64,000 bases of DNA from an uncultured Roseibium sp. (GTDB lineage: Bacteria; Pseudomonadota; Alphaproteobacteria; Rhizobiales; Stappiaceae), in assembly GCF_947494555.1 (NCBI RefSeq), contig NZ_CANLVF010000004.1, forward strand, positions 558,001 to 622,000, in the 5' to 3' direction. Position 1 is the first letter of the stretch, and every line of letters starts with the position of its first letter. Below, one piece after another: positions 1 through 8,086 of the stretch. The notes under the pieces were generated by a model. That model made no database searches and was not told the origin of the DNA. It saw only the letters and a list, made by a program, of their open reading frames with translations. The translations under genes and the position numbers were made by a program.

Positions 1-485
1 GTACCGATCGCATTGAGAAGCTCCAGGTCACGCTGCTGGAACGTCGCCCGCTTTCGGCCGCGCCAGATCCGCAGGTCGCCCAGATGGCCCGATCCGGCAA
101 AGGCGTGAAAATTCATGCCATGATGCAATCCGTCGCGCGCCAGAAAGTCATTGTAGAATTCGGTGCGCAGAAATTCGTCACGGGACATCACCTGGTCGAC
201 GTGGGTTGCGCGGCCGCACAGGCGCAGTCTCGGAGTGATCGGGTCGCAATACTGAAAGTGGTCCTCGTAGGCTGCAAGGTTGCTTGCGTCCATGTTCAGG
301 AAGACGCCCGATGTATCGCCGTCGCTGCGTGACCAGACATAGGACGCAAAAAAATCGGCCTTCAAAAGATCAAGCAAAGGTGTGCCGATCCGGTTTCTGA
401 GTTCATCCGCATCCTGAACGGCAATCATGTCCTGCATGATGGCCAGCAGCAGGTTGGTTTCCCGTGCCGAAAGCGTTGTGAGCAT
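1..485 (-). CDS. Partial LuxR-type regulator, N-terminal sensor part
   Basis: The minus-strand frame is open from an ATG at 485 to the left edge, so the C-terminus is outside the window. An AGGAGG ribosome site lies about 8 nt upstream of the ATG. The visible 161 residues have the GAF/PAS-like character of the N-terminal half of stand-alone helix-turn-helix regulators, for example the segment FYNDFLARDGLHHGMNF followed by RKRATFQQRDLELLNAIG just before the edge. In that family a LuxR-type DNA-binding helix-turn-helix follows this point, but it cannot be seen here. No ligand can be inferred. It sits 77 nt downstream of the mesaconyl-CoA hydratase gene on the same strand, so co-transcription is possible. 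Confidence 0.6.
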   Translation of the reverse strand, partial: MLTTLSARETNLLLAIMQDMIAVQDADELRNRIGTPLLDLLKADFFASYVWSRSDGDTSGVFLNMDASNLAAYEDHFQYCDPITPRLRLCGRATHVDQVMSRDEFLRTEFYNDFLARDGLHHGMNFHAFAGSGHLGDLRIWRGRKRATFQQRDLELLNAIG

Positions 486-562
486 GCGCAGCCTCCTCTC
501 AGGTCATGGTACTCCCGATGCCGTGCCACGTCATCTGCTGGTAACTGGTTGTATTGCCAGTC

Positions 563-1615
563 TCACGTCGGCATCAGGGCCCAGTAGTCAAAATCGAGGA
601 TGATGTCTTCCAGGTATTTGCCGTCGCCGTCCTTGAGCGGGAAGTCGCGGCAGGGGCGGTTCTTGGTCGCCACCAGGCGCAAGCGCAGCGCGCCGACATC
701 CTTGCGTCCTTCTATTTCGGAGGCATCGAGCACTTCCGACCAGGCATAGACGGTATCGCCGGCGAACAGCGGGGCGACATGCCGGCCGCTGTTGATGCCG
801 GCAATATGAAAGGCGTTGCCGAGGCCGTTGAAGGAGAGCGCCCGGGCGAGCGAGATCACGTGGCCACCATAAATCAGCCGCTTGCCGAACCGGCCTTTCG
901 ATTCCGTATGCTGGTTGAAATGAACCTTGGCCGTGTTCTGGTAAAGCCGGGTTGCCATCTGGTGCTCGGCTTCTTCCACCGTCATGCCGTCGACATGGTC
1001 GATCTTCTCGCCGATGGCATAGTCGGCGAAACGGAACTCTGAGCCTGACAGGTCGTTGTCCCAATTCACGCTGTCGAGCAGCGGAACCGCGGTCCCCAGC
1101 GCAATCGGCTCAATGGCCGCAGGCAGATCGGGAACGACGGGATCGGGTGCCGGCGAACCGGGGTCGCGCTTGTTGACCATGACCCAGCGGACATAGTCCA
1201 GAACTTCGGTTCCCTTGGACGTGTAGCCGGTCGAGCGGACATAGACGACGCCGGTCTTGCCGTTTGAGTTTTCCTTCTTGCCGATCACTTCCGAGACGGT
1301 CGACAACGTGTCTCCGGGATAGACCGGCGCCAGGAACCGGCCCCCGGCATAGCCAAGATTGGCGACGGCGTTCAGCGAAATATCGGGAACCGTCTTGCCG
1401 AAGACGATGTGAAACGTCAGCAGATCGTCAGCGGGCGCATGGGCGTAGCCGATGGCGCGCGCAAACGCGTCGGAGGACTGAACCGCGAAACGCGAGCCGT
1501 ATAGCGCCGTATAGAGTGCCTGGTCACCGCTTGTGACCGTGCGCGGCGTTGCATGCCGGATGACCTGACCAATCTCGAAGTCTTCGAAAAAATTGCCGCG
1601 ATTTGTCTTGCTCAA
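563..1615 (-). CDS. mch: Mesaconyl-CoA hydratase
   Basis: This is a 350-residue protein with two tandem MaoC-like hot-dog domains, beginning FFEDFEIGQVIRHATPRTVT and containing GYAHAPADDLLTFHIVFGKTVPD. Length and sequence match the mesaconyl-C1-CoA hydratases (beta-methylmalyl-CoA dehydratases) of alphaproteobacteria. These interconvert mesaconyl-CoA and beta-methylmalyl-CoA in the ethylmalonyl-CoA pathway in the cytoplasm. The start is a TTG codon at 1615 preceded by a strong GGGAGGA site 6 nt upstream, which supports this unusual start. Two other pathway genes (ccr and ecm) lie at the far end of the window, so the pathway is spread out rather than one operon. The main alternative is a general MaoC-family hydratase. 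Confidence 0.88.
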   Translation of the reverse strand: MSKTNRGNFFEDFEIGQVIRHATPRTVTSGDQALYTALYGSRFAVQSSDAFARAIGYAHAPADDLLTFHIVFGKTVPDISLNAVANLGYAGGRFLAPVYPGDTLSTVSEVIGKKENSNGKTGVVYVRSTGYTSKGTEVLDYVRWVMVNKRDPGSPAPDPVVPDLPAAIEPIALGTAVPLLDSVNWDNDLSGSEFRFADYAIGEKIDHVDGMTVEEAEHQMATRLYQNTAKVHFNQHTESKGRFGKRLIYGGHVISLARALSFNGLGNAFHIAGINSGRHVAPLFAGDTVYAWSEVLDASEIEGRKDVGALRLRLVATKNRPCRDFPLKDGDGKYLEDIILDFDYWALMPT

Positions 1616-2060
1616 CGGTTCCTCCCGGGTGCGGTTCGTCGCGCGGATTAGAGCCTATTGCAGCGCACACAGGCAAGTACGACGTTTTGGGTAAGCGCGG
1701 GTGTTGCGCCGATGGAGCTCTGAAACCGATCAATCCAGATGCAGTGTCAATCTCCAGTTGTCAAAAGCAACAGCGCTTTCACTGAGATGACGAACTATGG
1801 CACGGCCAATCGACAGCGATGAGAACATTTTTTGTCAGCAAACATTGCAGCCCTTTGCGCAACGCCCGGCAGCGACACGCTGGATCCGAGACGGGCCCTT
1901 GCCGCTGCCAGTGCCAACCACTGTTCTGTGCCCGCAAACGGGACGTTCACCCGGTTACGTCGAAACACCGAAAGCAGTCATTGATGACTATCGAAGCAAA
2001 TGGCTGAAAGGCGGCAAAAGCGGTTGTCGGGCTTTCAATCTCAAGGTCGGCTTTGAAGCA
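1616..2060. other. Intergenic stretch without a supported gene
   Basis: Between the mch start and the LysE-type exporter. An open frame at 1797-2162 on the plus strand runs into the exporter gene and has no family resemblance or ribosome site. The stretch presumably holds the mch promoter, but no clear -35/-10 pair was recognised. Confidence 0.5.
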
Positions 2061-2696
2061 TTACCGCTGGCCGTCAAAAACCAGTTTTGCGGCAAGGCCG
2101 CCAAATACGAGAGCAAGGAAGTATCTTGGCCACTTTGTGAAAGCCCATTTGTTCTTCGATAGGGATCGCCCGACACCGGCCAGCCAAATCACAACAGCAT
2201 GAACGACGAGATCAATCACAACAAAGATGGTTGCCAGCACTAAAATCTGGATGCCAACGAAGCCTTTTTCTGGGTTCAAGAACTGCGGAAAGAGTGCAAG
2301 GTAAAACAGCGCAACTTTTGGATTTAGGAGGTTTGTAAGAAGTCCCTGCCTAAAAATTACATCCAACGACGGATGCTTGTGCGCGGGCGCTTTTGAAGAA
2401 GGCCTGTCACGTGAAGTGATTGCTTGCCAAGCCAAATAAAGCAAATAGGCAGCGCCGAGATATCTGACGAAATCATAGGCATACGGGACCGCCAAGAACA
2501 ATTGAGAAAGCCCAAGCGCCAATATGACAGCATGAATTATTGATCCTGCAGATATCCCGAATTGCGTCACCAGCCCGGCCATTTGGCCTTGCGCTGCACT
2601 TCGCGCGGCCACGAGGATCATATCCGGTCCCGGGGTCACAGCCAATGCGAAGCTGGCGAGTCCAAAAAGCCAAATCGTTTGCCAATCAACAATCAT
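2061..2696 (-). CDS. LysE/RhtB family amino-acid exporter
   Basis: This 211-residue, highly hydrophobic protein has the hallmarks of the LysE/RhtB superfamily: an N-terminal membrane helix followed by the signature VTPGPDMILVAARSAAQG, then about five more predicted helices and the conserved FRQGLLTNLLNPKVALFYLALFPQF segment. The family exports amino acids or related small metabolites across the inner membrane by proton antiport; the substrate cannot be read from sequence. Length is normal for the family. The ATG at 2696 has only a weak upstream purine stretch. No linked regulator or biosynthetic gene suggests a substrate. Confidence 0.88.
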   Translation of the reverse strand: MIVDWQTIWLFGLASFALAVTPGPDMILVAARSAAQGQMAGLVTQFGISAGSIIHAVILALGLSQLFLAVPYAYDFVRYLGAAYLLYLAWQAITSRDRPSSKAPAHKHPSLDVIFRQGLLTNLLNPKVALFYLALFPQFLNPEKGFVGIQILVLATIFVVIDLVVHAVVIWLAGVGRSLSKNKWAFTKWPRYFLALVFGGLAAKLVFDGQR

Positions 2697-2935
2697 TCTG
2701 TCGTTTCGCCATCTGTTCAGTGCTACGTCCTCTCGACATTCGGGGAAACGGCCGCACCCGTCAAGCTGGGCTCAAAGCTGTCCTTCGCCCTATTTGGACG
2801 ACACGGCAACTCAGCGTTCTTGTTTCGGACTTCTGTCAGGTCAGCGCGCTAAATCGGAAAGTGACGTTCGTCTCGGAGCTTAAGGACAGCAAGAGGTCGA
2901 GTGTTGCCCTACTTTTTCCTGCCGTGCCTGAATAC

Positions 2936-2961
2936 AAAAAGACCTGCCAGAACGGCAGGTC
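2936..2961 (-). terminator. Rho-independent terminator of the relic gene
   Basis: The stem GACCTGCC / GGCAGGTC has a 5-nt loop and is followed on the minus strand by a T run. It is the counterpart of the terminator at 4455-4485. One stem pair differs as A-T here against G-C there, a compensated change that keeps the hairpin intact. Confidence 0.7.
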
Positions 2962-3092
2962 AAGTTGAACCAATCTGCGGTATAAAGATCAGGCTGTTGT
3001 TGTTCTGCGCCTGCGGTGGGCAGCAAAACCCGGCAATCCAAGGCCGTTGACCAGCAGCGGAAGCGCTGCCGGAAAGTACGGCGTTTTGGGTC
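2936..3092 (-). pseudogene. Relic of a VPLPA-CTERM gene 3' end
   Basis: About 157 bp closely match the 3' end of the lectin gene at 4512-5141 together with its terminator. In the minus strand it reads PYFPAALPLLVNGLGLPGFAAHRRRRTTTA and then stop, against VPVPLPAALPLLVGGLGLLGFAAHRRRRTTTA in the intact gene. The similarity stops sharply upstream of the sorting signal, and only a short unrelated peptide precedes it. This looks like the surviving tail of a duplicated or deleted surface-protein gene. A short minus-strand reading frame (2989-3180) could still make a 63-residue peptide ending in the sorting tail, but it has no signal peptide. Confidence 0.7.
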
Positions 3093-3187
3093 GGAGAGGG
3101 TGACTACGCGGTTTGGCATTTGCCGGGCTGACAGAAGCGTGTGTGTGCTGTCGACCATTGTTTTCTGTCCCCATCGCCAAATGCGAT

Positions 3188-3802
3188 TCAAGCAGGCGGC
3201 ACGTACCGATCCAGCAATGCGTCGACGAGGCCTGAGAGAAGTCGGTCGCCCTCTGACCGATCCGCCCCCAGAATGTCCTCCAGAATGATGAATTGCTCCA
3301 TGCCTGTTGTCATCGCCAAGCGCCGTGTCAGGTCCTCATACTCCCGGGGCTCCATGCGTTTCCGGACGGGCTCTAGCGCTTCATCAAACGCGGCCACCCT
3401 GCGAGCTCCTCGTTTTTTGGCTTGTCCTGCTTCCAACGCTGCTTTTAGGGACTCAGCCAAAAACTGCCGGAAGTAAGCCTCATGATCCCGCGAGAAATCC
3501 AGGTAATATTGCGCGACTTTATGTACCCGGCTTCGAACGTCGTCGAGCCCTTCCAGGAGTTGTGACGTCGGAGTAACCTGGACGTCGAGTGTCGCATCCA
3601 GCGCCAGGATGCCGGGGTCTGAGAAGTATCTATAGACCGTTGCCCGACTGGTTTTCGCGCGATCTGCAACTTTGGCCAGTGTAACCTCACTCCCCTCCGA
3701 CATTAGCTCGCGCGCGGCGATGAGGAGTGCTTCTCTCGTCCTGTTTTTCTGATTGGTTCTGGGTGCCACTTTTTCTATTCCAAAATGATACACTTGTCTC
3801 AT
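3188..3802 (-). CDS. TetR/AcrR family repressor
   Basis: A 204-residue regulator whose N-terminal helix-turn-helix reads TREALLIAARELMSEGSEVTLAKVADRAKTSRATVYRYFSD, followed by a ligand-binding helical domain. The longest start is the ATG at 3802, but a 31-bp imperfect dyad (3788-3818) lies across it. The GTG at 3769 (giving VAPRTNQKN) may therefore be the true start and leaves the family domain intact. It is divergent from the cupin gene at 3858, the likely target. The effector is unknown. Confidence 0.88.
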   Translation of the reverse strand: MRQVYHFGIEKVAPRTNQKNRTREALLIAARELMSEGSEVTLAKVADRAKTSRATVYRYFSDPGILALDATLDVQVTPTSQLLEGLDDVRSRVHKVAQYYLDFSRDHEAYFRQFLAESLKAALEAGQAKKRGARRVAAFDEALEPVRKRMEPREYEDLTRRLAMTTGMEQFIILEDILGADRSEGDRLLSGLVDALLDRYVPPA

Positions 3803-3818
3803 TAAGAGAGTTGTGTAT
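3788..3818. promoter_or_regulatory. Candidate TetR operator dyad
   Basis: An imperfect 31-bp palindrome in the TetR-cupin divergent region. The outer arms ATACAC / GTGTAT are perfect and the inner arms TCTC / GAGA are perfect. It overlaps the longest tetR start codon, which fits autorepression plus control of the cupin gene. Assignment to this TetR is inference. Confidence 0.5.
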
Positions 3819-3857
3819 TATAAATGAAAATATGCGGAAATAAAAGGAGCCATCAGC

Positions 3858-4331
3858 ATGGAGCAGTCTCGCCCTCGCATTTATCACCTTCTTGGAAACC
3901 TCCTGACATTTCATGCATTTCCGGAAGAAACCGGAAACAAGTGCACAATTGTCGAAATCAAAACGGCACCTGGTGCCGGCGCGCCGCCCAATCACCACGC
4001 TGGTGAAGATGAAAGCTTCTTCGTACTCGACGGAGAGTTTGAGTTCTTTGTGAACGGAGAGACCAAGCGCGCCAGCGCCGGAGATTTTGTAAAAGTGCCT
4101 GACGGAGCTGTTCACGCTTTTACCTGTACCGGGCAGTCGGCGGGACGCCTTCTGTGCATAAATGCGCCGGGCGAAATGCACGATACTTTCTTCACGGAAG
4201 CTGGCGAAGCCATGCCGGACGGCACGTCAGAAATTCCAGTACCCGACGGTCCACCAGACATCCCTGCCATAATGGCTGTAGCCAGCAGAATTGGTATGAC
4301 AATCCTGACACCGGACGAGGCACCAGCCTGA
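3858..4331 (+). CDS. Cupin-domain protein
   Basis: A 157-residue single-domain cupin. Motif 1 is seen as PPNHHAGEDESFFVLDGEFEFFVNG (metal-binding His and Glu) and motif 2 as the region around GDFVKVPDGAVHAFTCTG. A good AGGAGC ribosome site precedes the ATG. Small cupins of this kind include metal-dependent isomerases, dioxygenases and quercetinase-like enzymes as well as non-enzymatic binders, so no reaction is assigned. Its position opposite a TetR regulator suggests inducible expression in response to a small molecule. Confidence 0.82.
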   Translation: MEQSRPRIYHLLGNLLTFHAFPEETGNKCTIVEIKTAPGAGAPPNHHAGEDESFFVLDGEFEFFVNGETKRASAGDFVKVPDGAVHAFTCTGQSAGRLLCINAPGEMHDTFFTEAGEAMPDGTSEIPVPDGPPDIPAIMAVASRIGMTILTPDEAPA

Positions 4332-4454
4332 GCGCGGTGTTGCGGTTTTAGGACCAAAATGCTGCATTCCAACGTCGCTTTTGGCTCCATTTTTTGCAAA
4401 CGCCTGTTCAAGAGCATTGGCGAGGTCTTTGGCAATACTCGTTCCCTGCGAACC
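4332..4454. other. Short gap, possible coding fragment
   Basis: The minus strand here reads GTSIAKDLANALEQAFAKNG and onward for about 40 residues without a stop. The fragment has coding-like composition but no recognised family, and it ends inside the cupin gene. It may be a gene remnant. Confidence 0.25.
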
Positions 4455-4485
4455 CAAAAAAAGGGCCTGCCAGAACGGCAGGCCC
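4455..4485 (-). terminator. Rho-independent terminator of the lectin gene
   Basis: A perfect 9-bp stem GGGCCTGCC / GGCAGGCCC with a 5-nt loop, followed on the minus strand by an uninterrupted T run. It lies 27 nt past the stop codon of the VPLPA-CTERM lectin gene. Confidence 0.85.
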
Positions 4486-4511
4486 AGTTAAACCAATCTG
4501 CGGTATACAGA

Positions 4512-5141
4512 TCAGGCTGTTGTTGTTCTGCGTCTGCGGTGGGCAGCAAAACCCAGCAATCCAAGGCCGCCGACCAGCAGCGGAAGCGCTGCCGGCAAGG
4601 GTACGGGAACCGGAGCGCTGCTATACTCCACGAGATAAGCGCGTACGCCAGTAATGCCGGGCACATCGTTCCAGGTACCTGACGCGCTGTCTTCCCACCA
4701 GGCGACCACGTAGTCCTCACCGCCTGCGTTATTTGGCTCGCCCGGCTTCCAGTTGGTGTATCCCAGAGGATTTCCGTCTTCGGGCCCTCCCATCCATTCA
4801 AACGACCCTTCGGTGTCGCGGTCCGTCGCACCAATCAGGAAGTAGCTGTAGTCCAGGAACTGACCCGTCACGCTGCCCGCACCGGTCCAGTTCGAGTTGA
4901 GAAATGTCTGTTCGGCGGCGGACGTGATCGTTGCAAGATAGCCACCCAGACCCATGAAGGACGATGACTCGGCAATCGCTTCGGCTTGAGTGGCCGACAA
5001 AGATGGATCGCCAGACCCGAGTATAACAAATTCGTACCAGTGATCGTTGCCTCCGGATCCGGCAGACCATTGGAAGGGTGCAGCCGCCGCCGAGGAAATG
5101 AGTGCAAGGCTCACGACTGCAGTTGATAGTATCCTTTTCAT
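4512..5141 (-). CDS. Secreted C-type lectin-like VPLPA-CTERM protein
   Basis: A 209-residue exported protein. Residues 1-21 form a signal peptide. Residues about 30-175 form a C-type lectin-like domain with GGYLATITSAAEQTF, FLIGATDRDTEGSFEWMGG, an EPN motif at 135-137 (the type linked to mannose-like sugars in calcium lectins) and a WND motif at 157-159. The C-terminus carries VPLPA (180-184), a hydrophobic helix and RRRR before the end. That is the VPLPA-CTERM sorting signal recognised by an exosortase/rhomboid-type processing system in alphaproteobacteria. The probable role is a surface or matrix carbohydrate-binding protein. No exosortase gene is in the window. The start has a GGGGA site; transcription is divergent from the GlxA regulator. 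Confidence 0.85.
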   Translation of the reverse strand: MKRILSTAVVSLALISSAAAAPFQWSAGSGGNDHWYEFVILGSGDPSLSATQAEAIAESSSFMGLGGYLATITSAAEQTFLNSNWTGAGSVTGQFLDYSYFLIGATDRDTEGSFEWMGGPEDGNPLGYTNWKPGEPNNAGGEDYVVAWWEDSASGTWNDVPGITGVRAYLVEYSSAPVPVPLPAALPLLVGGLGLLGFAAHRRRRTTTA

Positions 5142-5223
5142 GAGTGTTCCCCATACTATACTTAAAAAAACTTCGACGCTTCACAGATAGACTAACAGTA
5201 AATTTTTTGGCAAAACCGACAAT

Positions 5224-6210
5224 ATGCCCTCATTTTCCGCCAAATCGCGCCCGGTTGTAGTTATAGTTGTGTTTCCGGACACCAAGCTTTTGGACGTCAC
5301 TGGTCCAATGCAGGTCTTTGCCGATGCAAGACGCGTAGGGGGTGAAAACTACGAGATCGTGCTTGCATCTGCGGAAGGCGGCGCTCAGCTGACGGATACC
5401 GGGGTGGAACTCGTCACAGAATCCATGGAGCGATGGCATGACAGAGATCTCCATACGCTGCTGATTGCAGGGGGCTTTGGAGCGCAAGAGGCAGCGCAAG
5501 ACCTGAAACTTGTCGAAAATACAGTCCTTCTTGCCGAACAGGCCGCGCGCGTCGGGTCTGTTTGCACAGGCGCATTCGTTCTTGCGGCAAGCGGTCTGCT
5601 TGATGGCCGCAGCGCGGTAACTCATTGGTTTTCATGCGATGATCTGGCAAATAAGCATCCGGGCGTGACGGTCGAGCCAGACCGTATGTTCATTAAGGAT
5701 GGAAATGTCTGGACGTCGGCAGGGGTGACCGCGGGCATTGACATGGCGCTTGCCATGGTGGCGGAAGATTCAGGGAGAAAGGTTGCCGTTCGTCTGGCGC
5801 AAACACTGGTTGTTTACATGGTCCGCTCCGGCGGCCAGTCCCAGTTCAGTTCCGTGCTGCTCAGTCAGACAAATGATGCCGACGGCCGGTTTGATGCTCT
5901 TCACGCCTGGATCGGTGACAATCTCAAGGGAGACTTGCGCGTCGATCGGTTGGCCGAGCAGGTGGGAATGAGCGAACGCAATTTTACCAGGGTCTATCGG
6001 GACGCCACCGGCCGAACGCCTGCCAAGACCATCGAACTCTTTCGCGTTGCGGCAGCCCGTGACTTGCTTGAGGTCACCGAGCTACCCATTGCGACGATCG
6101 CGCAACGAACCGGCTTTGAGGACGACGAACGTTTGCGGCGTGCCATGCAACGCGTTCTCGGAATCTCACCGACAGAGTACAGAAAGCGTTTTGGACTCGG
6201 AAAATATTGA
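5224..6210 (+). CDS. GlxA-type transcriptional regulator (DJ-1/PfpI plus AraC HTH)
   Basis: A 328-residue one-component regulator. The N-terminal half is a DJ-1/PfpI-like class I amidotransferase fold (VVIVVFPDTKLLDVTGPMQVF), with Cys114 in the elbow-like segment VGSVCTGAFVLAASG. The C-terminal half is an AraC-type double helix-turn-helix (RLAEQVGMSERNFTRVYRDATGRTPAKTIE, then TGFEDDERLRRAMQRVLGISPTEYRKRF). In this family the DJ-1 domain is generally a ligand sensor rather than a peptidase. It is divergent from the lectin gene with an 82-nt gap, so it may control that gene and itself. Confidence 0.88.
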   Translation: MPSFSAKSRPVVVIVVFPDTKLLDVTGPMQVFADARRVGGENYEIVLASAEGGAQLTDTGVELVTESMERWHDRDLHTLLIAGGFGAQEAAQDLKLVENTVLLAEQAARVGSVCTGAFVLAASGLLDGRSAVTHWFSCDDLANKHPGVTVEPDRMFIKDGNVWTSAGVTAGIDMALAMVAEDSGRKVAVRLAQTLVVYMVRSGGQSQFSSVLLSQTNDADGRFDALHAWIGDNLKGDLRVDRLAEQVGMSERNFTRVYRDATGRTPAKTIELFRVAAARDLLEVTELPIATIAQRTGFEDDERLRRAMQRVLGISPTEYRKRFGLGKY

Positions 6211-6397
6211 GCTTCTGCTGGCCCTTGAGGAGACAAATTTCGGGCTCGGCAAGCAATGGCGTGTGTTGTTGCTTAAGTCATTTCACGCTGTAAGTGCGTA
6301 ACCGCAAAAGACTGTTTTGAAACGCCAGCTTTGCGTAACTCACCGCAGTGACATTAAGCACCGTGACAGGTTTCAGGATACCCGTGACCAGGAGCTT

Positions 6398-6445
6398 GGG
6401 ACGTTGCGGCACTTCAGCGGACTGGGCCAACGATCACAACGTCCC
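6398..6445. repeat. Inverted repeat downstream of hydrolase copy 1
   Basis: A perfect 9-bp inverted repeat GGGACGTTG / CAACGTCCC separated by 30 nt, just beyond the hydrolase stop codon. The copy 2 locus has the same structure with one mismatch. No T run follows, so it may be a weak transcript end or a repeat boundary. Confidence 0.45.
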
Positions 6446-6456
6446 GTGACAGTGGG

Positions 6457-7368
6457 TCAGAACTGAGCTTGCTTCTCACCGATGCGGGGCAATTCACGCA
6501 AGTTTCGGGTTGAGGCATTTGCGAACCGAGAAGTTGGCCGAAGCTGCTTTGCGGTTGTGCCGAGTTCGCCAAGGTTCTCCAGCCATGACAAGAATTCGCC
6601 CGGTTCCCTGGCGGGCCAAATGTGATCTGCGTCCGGTATTCTGTGACCTGAAATGGTTGCCACCCTTGCGGCGGATTCGCTTGGGATCGTCCAAACCTTT
6701 CCCGATTGCCCGCCCCATGCCACATGAACCGGAACGGATAAATTCGCCAGGTCCTCCACTGCTACGGAAGTAAAGCGATGCTTTGAGTTCAGGAGAGGGA
6801 TCAGGGTGTGTGCATTCTCGGCGCAAATCCTGCGCAGTTCGGGTGGCAGTTTCTTGAAGGTCCCCGGCCCGCCGACCGCATCAATGAATGCGCTCAGAAC
6901 TCCAAACCCGTCTCCTGAAGAGGCCGCCGCGGTTATAGGCGAAAACGTCTCACGCATACTGGTCTGATGCGCCTCGATTGAAGAGCTGTCGCTGACGAGA
7001 CTTGTCGAACTGGGTTCATAGGCAACGACGCGCGAGACGAGGTCCGGCCTGTCGACGGTCAGTCGCAAGGCGACATTCGCGCCATAGGACCAGCCGATTA
7101 TGAAGACCGGGCCGCACTCAAGGCTTTCGATGATTGCAGCAAGATCTTCCGCGTGGGTTGCCTCTCCAAACTCTGCAGAACTTGCGGGCCAGTCTGTTGG
7201 TCCGAACCAACGCAGGGTCGGGGCGATGCACCGGTAATGCTGCGCGAGATGCGTAACATGAGGCGTCCAGATCCGATGATCGCAGGCCGCGCCATAAACG
7301 AACAGAATGGGGGCACCTTCCCCGAGACCCATACATGGATACATGCCTGTCAGTGTGTGAACAACCAT
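6457..7368 (-). CDS. Alpha/beta hydrolase, copy 1
   Basis: A 303-residue alpha/beta-hydrolase-fold protein, nearly identical to the one at 12560-13471. The nucleophile elbow is GWSYGAN, with Ser at residue 94, and the catalytic His probably lies in DADHIWPAREP near the C-terminus. The start is placed at the ATG at 7368 because an AGGAG site precedes it and the same start is conserved in the other copy; an upstream in-frame ATG at 7446 would add 26 residues of methyltransferase-relic sequence. The oxyanion-hole motif is FVYGA here against FVHGA in copy 2, a His-to-Tyr change that may affect activity. Substrate unknown. Confidence 0.85.
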   Translation of the reverse strand: MVVHTLTGMYPCMGLGEGAPILFVYGAACDHRIWTPHVTHLAQHYRCIAPTLRWFGPTDWPASSAEFGEATHAEDLAAIIESLECGPVFIIGWSYGANVALRLTVDRPDLVSRVVAYEPSSTSLVSDSSSIEAHQTSMRETFSPITAAASSGDGFGVLSAFIDAVGGPGTFKKLPPELRRICAENAHTLIPLLNSKHRFTSVAVEDLANLSVPVHVAWGGQSGKVWTIPSESAARVATISGHRIPDADHIWPAREPGEFLSWLENLGELGTTAKQLRPTSRFANASTRNLRELPRIGEKQAQF

Positions 7369-7477
7369 GAGGTTCGCTCCTGATAGGGAATTAAATTGAA
7401 AGCTGAGCATCGGTGCCGTGACGGCCTCGGCAATCATCGCCAGCATCGGCGACGGACATCAGTTCAGCAATAGGTGA

Positions 7478-7725
7478 GAATTTGCAACTTGGTTGGCACT
7501 GACGCCCGCAAACAAGTCTAGCGGTGGCAGAGAGAAACTGGGACGGATTGCGAAGATCGGCAACCAGTACCTCAGGCAACTTCTGGTCGTTGGAATGACG
7601 TCACTGGCACGACAAACCCGATCGCATCCAGAGCGCGCCAGCAAATGACTCACTTCTCTTCTGGAACGCAAACCTGCTCGCGTTGCTTCCGTTGCAATAG
7701 CCAACAAAACCGCAGGATCGTCTGA
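7478..7725 (+). pseudogene. IS110-family transposase remnant
   Basis: The plus strand reads EFATWLALTPANKSSGG, then REKLGRIAKIGNQYLRQLLVVG, which is the C-terminal IS110/IS116 transposase core. An in-frame TGA at 7646-7648 follows, after which the same frame continues as LTSLLERKPARVASVAIANKTA before the reading frame is lost. The upstream DEDD catalytic half is absent. It is a dead fragment of an insertion sequence, next to the duplicated hydrolase. Confidence 0.82.
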
Positions 7726-8086
7726 GAAGTTCTCACCCGAAACCATTCTTGCACTCCACACAACGCTTGAGCGAAAAAGGGACATTGAGTCAGCAAGACC
7801 CGCGAAATGATGGTGCATAAGTCCGCCGCCAAAATCAGTACTCCCCGCCGAATGGCCCTGGCATCATGGTCCGCAAAGCTGTTAGGAACCAGGATTGCGG
7901 AACCCATCAGGGCCAGCGGTCAAACCGCGCGAACAGGCCGGACACATGACTGCTTCTTACAAATCCACAAATCTGATCGAAAATGTCTTGCTATGCAGGA
8001 GCCATCCACACAAGTCATTCGCTGCGAGTACGACGAATGACCGAAACGGAACCGGATGTTGTTTTTGCCGTCGTTGAGGACGAAGC
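7726..8086. other. Probable IS-derived tail, no supported gene
   Basis: Sequence after the transposase remnant and before the next reading frame. Short frames on both strands lack ribosome sites and family features. Part of this stretch may be the rest of the decayed insertion sequence, but no terminal inverted repeat was found. Confidence 0.35.

Larger units (their letters stand above)
6384..7412. repeat. Duplicated segment, copy 1 (hydrolase gene and flanks)
   Basis: About 1.03 kb closely matching 12486-13515. The match begins at the CGTGACCAGGAG junction and ends just inside the last codons of a methyltransferase gene. In copy 1 only the tail of that gene (reading DAQLSI then stop) survives, so this copy appears to have been taken from the copy 2 locus. 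A decayed IS110 transposase begins about 65 nt beyond its right end. Confidence 0.85.

Noticed and set aside
1797-2162. Plus-strand frame of 121 codons
   Set aside because: It runs into the LysE-type gene on the other strand, has no ribosome site and no family character.
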